Assembly (NCBI GenBank): GCA_036005605.1 | Contig: DASYQJ010000281.1 | Coordinates: 1-23,965, forward strand | Direction of reading: 5' to 3' | DNA length: 23,965 bases | From: JALZAA01 sp036005605 | GTDB taxonomy: Bacteria > Actinomycetota > Acidimicrobiia > IMCC26256 > JACDBD01 | Shown here: positions 14,137-20,563 of the stretch, one piece after another | How the letters are laid out: each line of letters starts with the position of its first letter | How positions within the stretch are numbered: position 1 is the stretch's first letter | The notes under the pieces: generated by a model | What the model was told of the DNA's origin: nothing | Database searches by the model: none | What the model saw: the letters and a program-made list of their open reading frames with translations, nothing else | Program-made: the position numbers and the translations under genes

Positions 14137-14142
14137 ACGCTA
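14137..14142 (-). promoter_or_regulatory. Candidate -10 box TAGCGT for leaderless MDMPI gene
   Basis: TAGCGT on the minus strand ends 7 bases before GTG 14129; no Shine-Dalgarno sequence lies between. It sits just past the SRAP stop at 14140-14142, with which it overlaps. Prediction only. Confidence 0.4.
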
Positions 14143-14868
14143 TAGCCCGAGCGACGGCTGGAGCTCGACGCGTTCCACGAGCTCCGGACCGTCATTGTCG
14201 GCGTTGTTGACCCGGGTCCCGACCGGATACGAGACGAGGAGGTCGTCGGCCGCGGGAACCAGGAGTCGCGCCAGTGCGTCGACGTCACCCGACTTCGGAT
14301 CGAGCCAGCGGTCCCAGTCGCGTTCCTCGAGCACGACCGGCATGCGGTCGTGGAGGGCGGCAACAGTGTCGTTGGCGTTCGTGGTCACGATGACGCACGA
14401 CTGCAGCCAGTCGGCATCGGAGTCGTTCTCGTCGCGCCACGCCGCCCACAGCCCGGCGAGCGCCATCGGCTCACCGTCCCGGCGGTGGATGAACATCGGC
14501 TGCTTCCCCGACCCGCGCCGCTGCCACTCGTAGAACCCCTCGGCCGGCACGAGACAGCGGTGGCGCCGGAAGGCGCGCTTGTAGGCGGGCTTGTCCGCCA
14601 ATGACTCGGCGCGGGCGTTGATCATGCGGTCGCCGACCTTCGGGTCCTTTGCCCACGACGGGATCAGCCCCCAGCGCAGCTCCGACAGGTAGCGCCGGCG
14701 ACGGTCGGCAAAGCCGCCGTCGCCACCGGCGCGATCGCGGACGGCGTACACCGTCGCCCGCGGAGCGACGTTGTAGCTCGGCTCGTGCCGGGGTGCCGCC
14801 AGCTCGTCGACCCCGAACCGCTCCACGAGCAGCTCCGGCGAAGACGCCTGCACGAATCGTCCGCACAT
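14140..14868 (-). CDS. SRAP / SOS response-associated peptidase family (YedK/HMCES)
   Basis: A 242-residue SRAP protein. C2 follows the initiator methionine (MCGRF) and becomes the N-terminal residue that traps abasic sites in single-stranded DNA as a thiazolidine crosslink in YedK and HMCES. Other conserved pieces are SYNVAPR (31-37), LRWGLIPSWAKD (64-75), MINARAE (82-88, N84), LVPAEGFYEW (106-115, E110) and LHDRMPV (172-178, H173); these match YedK N75, E105 and H160. All key residues are present. Residues about 47-59 (AGGDGGFADRRRR) are an insertion before the LRWG block and are encoded by a copy of a 23-bp repeat that also lies upstream of the gene. AAAGGAAAAG precedes ATG 14868. The role is replication-linked DNA damage protection. 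Confidence 0.93.
   Translation of the reverse strand: MCGRFVQASSPELLVERFGVDELAAPRHEPSYNVAPRATVYAVRDRAGGDGGFADRRRRYLSELRWGLIPSWAKDPKVGDRMINARAESLADKPAYKRAFRRHRCLVPAEGFYEWQRRGSGKQPMFIHRRDGEPMALAGLWAAWRDENDSDADWLQSCVIVTTNANDTVAALHDRMPVVLEERDWDRWLDPKSGDVDALARLLVPAADDLLVSYPVGTRVNNADNDGPELVERVELQPSLGL
14696..14718 (-). repeat. 23-bp repeat, copy inside the SRAP gene
   Basis: This copy matches 14904-14926 at 22 of 23 positions in the same orientation. It contains the tight inverted repeat CGGC-AAA-GCCG and the wider GGYCGG/CCGCC-type pairing. It encodes the glycine/arginine-rich insertion GGFADRRR region of the SRAP protein without breaking the frame. Confidence 0.7.
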
Positions 14869-14903
14869 CGCTTTTCCTTTCGCCGTCGCAAGCTCCGGCT
14901 CTG

Positions 14904-14926
14904 CGGCGGCGGTCGGCAAAGCCGCC
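14904..14926 (-). repeat. 23-bp repeat, copy in the SRAP upstream region
   Basis: This copy lies 36 bases upstream of the SRAP start and matches the coding copy at 14696-14718 at 22 of 23 positions. GGCGG and CCGCC flank it, so a transcript could fold here. It may be a dispersed palindromic element; only two copies are seen in this window. Confidence 0.7.
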
Positions 14927-15014
14927 ACCGCGCTGGGCACGGTACCGAAGCCGGCACATGGCCCCGCCGTGCCCCAGGTCACGTTGATTCCGGACGGCCG
15001 AGCCCTCATAATCA

Positions 15015-15029
15015 GACCGAACGGTCGGT
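15015..15029. promoter_or_regulatory. Palindromic TetR-type operator upstream of tetR-thioesterase-GNAT operon
   Basis: GACCG-AA-CGGTC (15015-15026) is a perfect inverted repeat with a 2-base spacer, and ACCG...CGGT (15016-15029) pairs again, giving alternating ACCG/CGGT boxes. It lies 17 to 31 bases before the TetR ATG and just after a CATAAT (15007-15012) that could serve as -10. Autorepression by the downstream TetR is the simplest reading. Confidence 0.65.
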
Positions 15030-15045
15030 TTTTCGAGAGGGAGCC

Positions 15046-15684
15046 ATGACCACGACCACCCGCCTCCGCAAGGGCGAGGCCACCCGCCGCCTGATCCTCG
15101 AGCGGGCCGCCCCCGTCTTCAACAAGCGGGGGTACGCGGGCGCCTCGATGAGCGAGCTCGTCGAGGCCACGGGGATCGAGAAGGGCGGGATCTACAACCA
15201 CTTCGGCAGCAAGGAGGAGCTCGCTGTCGACGCCTTCGACTACGCGATCTCGCTCATCGTCGACGGGTACGCCACCGTCCAAGAAGGCAAGGTCGGGCTC
15301 GACCGGCTCGTGGCCATCATCGAGATCTTCGGCGACTGGTCCGGACACCCGCTGGTAGCCGGCGGATGCCCGATCATGAACACCGCAATCGAGGCGGACG
15401 ACACGAATCCCCCGCTGGCCGCTCGCGCCCGCGCCGCCATGGACTCCTGGCACCGCCTGATCGGCTCGATCGTGAAGGACGCCAAAGCTCGGGGCGAAGT
15501 CGATGACGACGTCGATCCGTACGAGCTCGCCACGCTCGTGACCTCGACGCTCGAAGGTTCGCTGATGATCACCAAGCTCTTCGACGACCCCGCCTACAAG
15601 CACCGCGCGGTCGCGTCGCTCACCGAGCACGTCGAGAGCCTGCGCACGACGCCTCGCCAACGGAAACGGAGGACAAAACGATGA
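15046..15684 (+). CDS. TetR/AcrR family transcriptional regulator
   Basis: A 212-residue TetR protein. The DNA-binding head is residues about 10-58: ATRRLILERAAPVFNKRGYAGASMSELVEATGIEKGGIYNHFGSKEEL in family order, with the recognition helix around KGGIYNHF. The C-terminal domain has GGCPIMNTAIEADDTNPPLA, typical of the AcrR branch with a cysteine-containing GGCP motif, as in NemR/YxaF-like regulators, and ends in a basic tail RQRKRRTKR. GAGAGGGAG before ATG 15046 is a good ribosome binding site. Its own operator candidate is just upstream. Its TGA overlaps the thioesterase ATG (ATGA), so it heads a three-gene operon that it probably controls. Confidence 0.93.
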   Translation: MTTTTRLRKGEATRRLILERAAPVFNKRGYAGASMSELVEATGIEKGGIYNHFGSKEELAVDAFDYAISLIVDGYATVQEGKVGLDRLVAIIEIFGDWSGHPLVAGGCPIMNTAIEADDTNPPLAARARAAMDSWHRLIGSIVKDAKARGEVDDDVDPYELATLVTSTLEGSLMITKLFDDPAYKHRAVASLTEHVESLRTTPRQRKRRTKR

Positions 15685-16208
15685 CCACCACCGAAGACCG
15701 CAGTCGCATCGTGACGTGGGACGACCCCGTCGCAAGCTGGAAGGCAGCCAGTGGCCTCGGCGGCATCGAGGTGCTGCGCGCGATCGAAGAGGGCGACCTT
15801 CCCGCGCCTCCCGTCGCGCGTCTCCTCGGCATCGAGGTCGAACAGGTCAGCGAAGGGCTCGTCACGTTCGCGTTCGAGCCGGCCGAGTACCACTACAACC
15901 CGCTCGGCACCGTGCACGGCGGGATCCTCACGACCGTGCTCGACAGCGCGATGGGATGCGCCGTTCACAGCCGCCTGCGCGCCGGCGTCAGCTACACGAC
16001 GCTCGAGCTGAAGGTGAGCTTCCTCAAGCCAGTGCGCGTGACGACCGGGCGCGTCCGCGGCGAGGGGAAGGTCGTTCACCTCGGCGGACGTGTCGCGACC
16101 GCGGAAGCACACCTGGTCGACGGTGAAGGCGCGCTGTACGCCCACGCCACGAGCACGTGCCTGATCTCGCCGTCCGGAGGCCGCACCGCCGACGCCGGAG
16201 CCGCGTGA
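15681..16208 (+). CDS. PaaI-family hotdog thioesterase
   Basis: A 175-residue single hotdog protein. The central motif YNPLGTVHGGILTTVLDSAMG runs from residue 72; HGG is 79-81 and D88 lies where PaaI-type enzymes have a catalytic acid. Strands YTTLELKVSFLKPV (105-118), then GKVVHLGGRVATAEAHLVD and LYAHATSTCLI complete the fold. About 40 residues precede the domain (DDPVASWKAASGLGGIEVLRAI), as in many actinobacterial PaaI proteins. It probably hydrolyses an acyl-CoA or aryl-CoA thioester in the cytosol. Coupling to both neighbours is tight: its ATG overlaps the TetR stop (15681-15684) and its TGA shares one base with the GNAT ATG. Confidence 0.92.
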   Translation: MTTTEDRSRIVTWDDPVASWKAASGLGGIEVLRAIEEGDLPAPPVARLLGIEVEQVSEGLVTFAFEPAEYHYNPLGTVHGGILTTVLDSAMGCAVHSRLRAGVSYTTLELKVSFLKPVRVTTGRVRGEGKVVHLGGRVATAEAHLVDGEGALYAHATSTCLISPSGGRTADAGAA

Positions 16209-16786
16209 TGGCCGCCGTCGAGCAGCCGCACGCCGAGGCCGCGGTCGGCCCCGGCCGTGTCGTCAACCTCCACGACGGCTCGGCTGTCACGATCCGCCGC
16301 ATCGAGCCCGCCGACGCGTACCCGCTCCTGCGCATGTTCGACCGGCTCTCCCCCGAGTCGATCTACCACCGGTTCTTCTCACCGATGCCGCGGCCGCGCC
16401 GCGCCGCGCTCCTGCACCTGGCCGGGCTCGACCACGAGCTCCACGAGGCGTTGGTCGCGCAAGTGGGCCAGGAGATCGTCGCGGTGGCGCGCTACGACGG
16501 CCGGCCGGGCGAGGACGACGCCGAGGTCGCCGTGATCGTGGACGACGAGTGGCAGGACCGCGGCCTGGGGACCCGGCTGCTGCACCACCTGGCACGTGTC
16601 GGCCACCGGCGCGGGCTGGTGGCGTTCCGCGCCACCGTGCTGGGCGAGAACCGCCGCGCGCTCCCGTTCCTGCGACGCCTCTCCCCCGCCGCCGACGTCC
16701 GGTTCCGAGACGGCGAGTACCAGGTCTACGCGCCCTTCCGCGGCCGCGCCGCCGAGCGAGAGGGACGCCGGTCGGCGACGCGGTAG
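16208..16786 (+). CDS. GNAT family acetyltransferase, Pat-like catalytic domain without sensor
   Basis: A 192-residue protein with one GNAT domain (about 20-175). DGSAVTIRRIEPAD (23-36), ESIYHRFFS (50-58), AEVAVIVDDEWQDRGLGTRLL (105-125) and FRATVLGENRRALPFLRR (140-157) match, piece by piece, the catalytic half of the cNMP-gated acetyltransferase at 1-1014, including E106 at the equivalent of its catalytic glutamate and the acetyl-CoA loop QDRGLGT (116-122). It lacks the cyclic-nucleotide domain, so it would act without that control. ATG 16208 overlaps the thioesterase stop (TGATG); a longer start inside the thioesterase gene is less likely. Substrate, protein lysine or small molecule, is unknown. 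Confidence 0.9.
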   Translation: MAAVEQPHAEAAVGPGRVVNLHDGSAVTIRRIEPADAYPLLRMFDRLSPESIYHRFFSPMPRPRRAALLHLAGLDHELHEALVAQVGQEIVAVARYDGRPGEDDAEVAVIVDDEWQDRGLGTRLLHHLARVGHRRGLVAFRATVLGENRRALPFLRRLSPAADVRFRDGEYQVYAPFRGRAAEREGRRSATR

Positions 16787-16825
16787 GGCCGTCCCGACCG
16801 CCCGCCAATATTCCGACCTTTTTGC

Positions 16826-16853
16826 TCGACTTTCCGTCCGCCCCTGGTACCTT
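16826..16853 (+). promoter_or_regulatory. Candidate housekeeping promoter of the peroxiredoxin gene
   Basis: TCGACT (16826-16831) and TACCTT (16848-16853) are spaced by 16 bases, a fair match to an actinobacterial SigA-type promoter. The leader would be roughly 35-40 bases and carries AGGAG at 16884-16888 before ATG 16897. Confidence 0.5.
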
Positions 16854-16896
16854 GAGGACGAACGAGCACAAGCACTCGCCCACAGGAGAGGCAGCC

Positions 16897-17532
16897 ATGT
16901 CACTTCGCCTCGGAGACACCGCTCCCGACTTCACCGCCGAGACCACCGAAGGCACGGTGAATTTCCACGACTACCTCGGCGACAGTTGGGGCCTGCTCTT
17001 CTCGCACCCCAAGGACTTCACGCCCGTCTGCACGACCGAGCTCGGAGCCATCGCGAAGCGCAAGTCGGAGTTCGACCGGCGCAACGTGAAGCTGATCGGC
17101 GTCAGCGTCGACCCGCTCGAGTCGCACAAGGGCTGGTCCAAGGACATCGAGGAGACGCAGGGCACCGCGCCGAACTTCCCCATGATCGCCGACCCGGATC
17201 GCAAGGTCGCCGACCTCTACGACATGATCCACCCGAACGCCAGCGACACCGTGACCGTCCGGTCGGTGTTCGTGATCGGTCCGGACAAGAAGGTGAAGCT
17301 GATCATCACGTATCCGCAGAGCACCGGTCGGAACGTCGACGAGCTCCTGCGGGTGATCGATTCGGTCCAGCTGACGGCCGGCTACCAGGTGTCAACGCCG
17401 GTCGACTGGCAGCAGGGCGAAGACGTGATCATCATCCCCGCCGTTTCCGACGAGGACGCCAAGCAGAAGTTCCCGAAAGGCTGGAAGGCCCTGAAGCCCT
17501 ACCTGCGGGTCACGCCCCAGCCCGACAAGTAA
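16897..17532 (+). CDS. 1-Cys peroxiredoxin (Prx6 type)
   Basis: A 211-residue peroxiredoxin. The active-site stretch HPKDFTPVCTTELG (37-50) carries the peroxidatic C45 with T42 and P43, and R121 in VRSVFVIGP (120-128) is the expected active-site arginine. C45 is the only cysteine in the protein, so it is a 1-Cys enzyme that needs an outside thiol, plausibly mycothiol or a thioredoxin-like partner. The C-terminal dimerisation extension (about 160-211, including TPVDWQQGEDVIIIP) is typical of the Prx6 class. It reduces hydrogen peroxide and organic hydroperoxides in the cytosol. It has its own promoter candidate and ribosome binding site, and converges on the M23 gene with a 27-bp gap. Confidence 0.95.
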   Translation: MSLRLGDTAPDFTAETTEGTVNFHDYLGDSWGLLFSHPKDFTPVCTTELGAIAKRKSEFDRRNVKLIGVSVDPLESHKGWSKDIEETQGTAPNFPMIADPDRKVADLYDMIHPNASDTVTVRSVFVIGPDKKVKLIITYPQSTGRNVDELLRVIDSVQLTAGYQVSTPVDWQQGEDVIIIPAVSDEDAKQKFPKGWKALKPYLRVTPQPDK

Positions 17533-17559
17533 CTCCGAGCCCGCTCCGGCGTTGGTTGG

Positions 17560-18759
17560 TTAGACCCAGCCCATCGGGTCGACGGGGTTGCCGTTGACGC
17601 GCACTTCCCAGTGGAGGTGCGGGCCGGTGGAGGCGCCGGTGGAGCCGACGTAGCCGATGACCTCGCCGGTGCTCACGTGCTGGCCGATGGACACGGCGAT
17701 GCGTGACTGGTGGCCGTACCCGGTCGCGAGCCCGCCGCCGTGGTCGATGAGGGTCCAGTTCCCGTAGCCACCGTTCACGCCGGCCATCTTGACGACGCCG
17801 TCGCCGGCCGCCTTGATCGGCGTGCCTTGCGATGCGCCGATATCGACACCGGTGTGCATCCGCGACCCGCCGTAGATCGGATGCGTGCGGGGGCCGAAGC
17901 CGCTGCCGATCGAGCCGTTCACGGGCCAGATGAACCGGTGGTTCCCGGGCGTCGGGTTGCCACGGCTCACGCTGGCGGCGATCTGCGCCTGGACCGCGTT
18001 GTACTGCGCCTCGAAGTCGGCCTTGCGGGCCCGGATGCCCTCGATGACCTGCTGCTCCTGCTGCTCGGCCGCCGCCACCTGGTCCCGCTCGCCGTCGGCC
18101 TGGGTCCGGAGCTGGCTGACCTGATCCCGCTCCTCCGCCGCGACGCGTTGGGCTTCCTCCGCCTTCGCCTGCTCCTTGCGGAGATCGTTCTGGGCGTCGT
18201 CGAGCTGGTCCTTGAGGCTGCCCTGGCGCTGGAGCTCCCGCTCGAAGCGACGCGAGTTCTCCCCGAGGTACTTGCTCCCGGCGATCAGCTCGTGGGCGCC
18301 GCCGTTCGTCGAGAGCAGCGTGAAGTTGCTCGTGCCGTTGCCGCCGCCCTTGTACAACGCGAGCGCGGAAGCGTTGAACTTGCCCTTGGAAGCCTCGATC
18401 TCGGCCAGGATCCGGTCGATGTCGCGCTGCACGGTCTCGACTTGGGCCTGGATACGGGCGATCTCGGCTTCGGCGACCTCGATCCTCTGCGTCGCGTCGG
18501 CGATCTGCTGATCGAGCGCCGCGACCTTCGCCTCGAGCTCCTGACGCCGTGCGGTGATCCCCTGCAACTCGTTGACGGCCGCGACCTCCTCGGCCGACGC
18601 GTCCTCGATCGCGCTCGAGAGCTCGTTGCGGCGGGTCTTGGGATCAGGAGACGTCTGACCGCCGGCGACGCCGGGCGCGACGAGACCGAGCAGGAGCGCG
18701 CCCGCGACGAGACAGAGGAGGAAACGATGGGACTTCAGGGGTCTCAGCGTACGCAACAC
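17560..18759 (-). CDS. M23 murein hydrolase with coiled-coil N-terminus (EnvC-like)
   Basis: A 399-residue exported protein. A signal peptide (about 1-35, FLLCLVAGALLLGLVAPGVAGG) is followed by two coiled-coil segments (about 42-128 and 165-262) separated by a non-helical loop GGGNGTSNFTLL, then a LytM/M23 peptidase domain (about 275-399). Zinc ligands are H302 and D306 (MHTGVDIG) and H383 (PHLHWEV); all are present, so unlike some EnvC-type activators it looks catalytically competent. It lies directly downstream of ftsEX on the same strand. In E. coli FtsEX controls EnvC and in mycobacteria RipC, both through coiled coils; the same role is inferred here, with direct hydrolysis of peptide crosslinks. 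GTG 18759 has TAGTGT 5 bases upstream. Confidence 0.92.
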   Translation of the reverse strand: MLRTLRPLKSHRFLLCLVAGALLLGLVAPGVAGGQTSPDPKTRRNELSSAIEDASAEEVAAVNELQGITARRQELEAKVAALDQQIADATQRIEVAEAEIARIQAQVETVQRDIDRILAEIEASKGKFNASALALYKGGGNGTSNFTLLSTNGGAHELIAGSKYLGENSRRFERELQRQGSLKDQLDDAQNDLRKEQAKAEEAQRVAAEERDQVSQLRTQADGERDQVAAAEQQEQQVIEGIRARKADFEAQYNAVQAQIAASVSRGNPTPGNHRFIWPVNGSIGSGFGPRTHPIYGGSRMHTGVDIGASQGTPIKAAGDGVVKMAGVNGGYGNWTLIDHGGGLATGYGHQSRIAVSIGQHVSTGEVIGYVGSTGASTGPHLHWEVRVNGNPVDPMGWV

Positions 18760-18764
18760 GAGTC

Positions 18765-18770
18765 ACACTA
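18765..18770 (-). promoter_or_regulatory. Candidate -10 box TAGTGT of the M23 gene
   Basis: TAGTGT on the minus strand ends 5 bases before GTG 18759 and 8 before the in-frame TTG 18756. It would let the hydrolase gene be transcribed separately from ftsEX. No -35 element is clear. Confidence 0.35.
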
Positions 18771-18844
18771 GCAACAGCAGTTGCGCAAAAGGGGCACTTC
18801 GCCGGTCTGAAGCGATGCCCCATTCTGCGACGTGCCGCACGAAT

Positions 18845-18860
18845 CCCGGGGGATCCCGGG
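18845..18860 (-). terminator. Hairpin CCCGGG-GGAT-CCCGGG after ftsX
   Basis: A 6-bp perfect GC stem with a 4-base loop begins 12 bases past the ftsX stop. There is no T run, so intrinsic termination is uncertain; it may attenuate read-through or protect the 3' end. It lies in the 112-bp gap before the M23 gene. Confidence 0.35.
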
Positions 18861-18871
18861 CGTGCCGGCAG

Positions 18872-19750
18872 TCAGACGTTCAGGAAGCGGCGGAGGCCGA
18901 CCCCGGCCCCGATCGCACCGATGACGGCGCCGCCGAGCAGGAGCCCGATGCTGATCGTGCCTGCGTTCCCCGTGGTCACGAAGAACCCCTGGAAGAAGCC
19001 CTTGGTCGTGTCGAGCTGGCTCAGCAGGTACTGGAGCGCGAAGACGCCGCTGACGGCCAGTCCCGCGCCCACCGCTCCCTGCACCAGGCCCTCGGCCATG
19101 AACGGGATCCGCACGAACCAGTTCGAAGCGCCGACCAGCTTCATGACTTCGATCTCGCGGCGGCGGGCGAACGTGGCGAGACGGATCGTGTTCACGATCA
19201 AGAACAACGACGACGCGATCAGGATCAGCGAGATCGCTATGAACATGTAGCGAAGGAAGTTCGTGATGTCGATGAGCTGCTTGATCGCCTTGTCGGCCGT
19301 GATCGCCTCGTCGACGCCGGGTCTGGTGTTGTACTTGTCGCGCAGCGCGGTCGTCTGCTTCACCTGGGTTGGAGCCACCCGGAACGAGGCCGGCAGCGCG
19401 CTCGGATCGACCGAGCTGACCAGATCGGGCTTGTCCTTGAAGATGCGCTTGAAGTCGCTGTACGCCTGCTCCTTCGAGATGTAGTTGGCACTCTTGACCT
19501 GCCGGTCGTCGTTGAGCTGGCTCCGCAGCGCGGCGATCTGTTGCTGTGTGGCGTCGGTCTTCATGTAGATCTCGAACTCGACGCCGTGCTTCCACTTGTC
19601 GGTCCCGTGGTCGACCCACTGCTGGAACAAGAGGATTCCGCCGAGGAGCAGCAACGAGACGGTCACGGTCAGGATCCCGGCCAGTGTCATGAGCAGGTTG
19701 CGACGCAGGGAGATCAGCGTCTCGCGCGCGAAGTAGGCCAGTCGCCGCAC
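18872..19750 (-). CDS. ftsX: Cell division protein FtsX (membrane subunit of FtsEX)
   Basis: A 292-residue FtsX. Transmembrane segments lie at about 21-44, 166-187, 222-244 and 266-288, in the four-helix FtsX topology, with a large extracytoplasmic domain (about 45-165) between the first two. The cytoplasmic loop TFARRREIEVMKLVGASNWFVRIPFM (193-218) is the conserved coupling region with the REIEVMKLVGA motif that engages FtsE. FtsX transmits FtsE ATPase cycles across the membrane to murein hydrolases. GTG 19750 is chosen: it lies 8 bases after the ftsE stop, and the protein then begins RRLAYFARETLISLRRN as in homologues. A longer in-frame start would overlap ftsE. Confidence 0.96.
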   Translation of the reverse strand: MRRLAYFARETLISLRRNLLMTLAGILTVTVSLLLLGGILLFQQWVDHGTDKWKHGVEFEIYMKTDATQQQIAALRSQLNDDRQVKSANYISKEQAYSDFKRIFKDKPDLVSSVDPSALPASFRVAPTQVKQTTALRDKYNTRPGVDEAITADKAIKQLIDITNFLRYMFIAISLILIASSLFLIVNTIRLATFARRREIEVMKLVGASNWFVRIPFMAEGLVQGAVGAGLAVSGVFALQYLLSQLDTTKGFFQGFFVTTGNAGTISIGLLLGGAVIGAIGAGVGLRRFLNV

Positions 19751-19758
19751 GGGTCCGA

Positions 19759-20445
19759 TCAGCTCCCGACGCCGTAGACGCCGCGGGCCTGGTCTCGCAC
19801 CATGGTTCCGTGATCCAGCTCGATGACCCGCCGCCGCATCGCGTCGACGATGCGCTGGTCGTGTGTGGCCATCACGATCGTGGTCCCGGTGCGATTGATG
19901 CGGTCGAGCAGGCGCATGATCCCGACGGTCGTCGCCGGGTCGACGTTCCCGGTGGGCTCGTCGGCGAGCAGGATGAGTGGCCGGTTCACGAACGCTCTCG
20001 CGATCGAGACGCGCTGCTGCTCGCCCCCCGAGAGCTCGGTCGGGAACCGGGTGGTCTTCCGGCTCAGGCCGACGAGATCGAGGATCTGCGGGACTTGGGC
20101 GTCGATCACGTGCCGGGGCCGCCCGATGACCTCCTGAGCGAACGCGACGTTCTCGTAGACGGTCTTGTTGGGCAGGAGCTTGTAGTCCTGGAAGACGCAC
20201 CCGACATTGCGCCGCAGTTGCGGGATCTTCCAGGAGCTGAGGCGGGAGATGTCACGGCCGGCGACGATGATGCGGCCGGAGGTCGAGTTCTCTTCGCGCA
20301 ACAGCAGGCGAAGCGCCGTCGACTTCCCCGAGCCCGACGGCCCGACGACGAAGACGAACTCACCTTTGCTGATGTCGAACGAGACGTCGCGCAACGCGAC
20401 GACGTCGCCCTTATAGGTCTTGGTGACACCTTCGAATCGAATCAT
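19759..20445 (-). CDS. ftsE: Cell division ATP-binding protein FtsE
   Basis: A 228-residue ABC ATPase of full FtsE length. Walker A is GPSGSGKS (35-42), the Q loop is Q86 in VFQDYKLLP, the signature is LSGGEQQR (138-145), Walker B ILLADE is 158-163 and the H-loop histidine is H195. FVFVVGPSG, NKTVYENVAFA and DPATTVGIM are FtsE features that separate it from LolD or MacB. It drives the FtsX-controlled activation of cell-wall hydrolases at the septum. ATG 20445 matches the family start MIRFEGVTKTY; sequence upstream is not conserved and reads into the prfB gap. No ribosome binding site is seen. It is followed by ftsX after 8 bases. Confidence 0.97.
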   Translation of the reverse strand: MIRFEGVTKTYKGDVVALRDVSFDISKGEFVFVVGPSGSGKSTALRLLLREENSTSGRIIVAGRDISRLSSWKIPQLRRNVGCVFQDYKLLPNKTVYENVAFAQEVIGRPRHVIDAQVPQILDLVGLSRKTTRFPTELSGGEQQRVSIARAFVNRPLILLADEPTGNVDPATTVGIMRLLDRINRTGTTIVMATHDQRIVDAMRRRVIELDHGTMVRDQARGVYGVGS

Positions 20446-20563
20446 CGACGCCCAAGCAGCGAAGTGGACCGGAAGAGGTTTGAGCAGCGTGCGGCGGAGC
20501 GCTCCGGCGGAGGTTAGCAGCCCCGTCTGCGCCACAGGGGTACCGGCACCCCACGGATCACAG

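Larger units (their letters stand above)
14869..15045. other. Longest gene-free stretch (SRAP/TetR divergent region)
   Basis: These 177 bases between the divergent SRAP and TetR starts hold the SRAP ribosome binding site, the 23-bp repeat copy at 14904-14926, a possible -10 CATAAT at 15007-15012 and the TetR operator at 15015-15029. I see no small gene or RNA in it. Confidence 0.6.
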
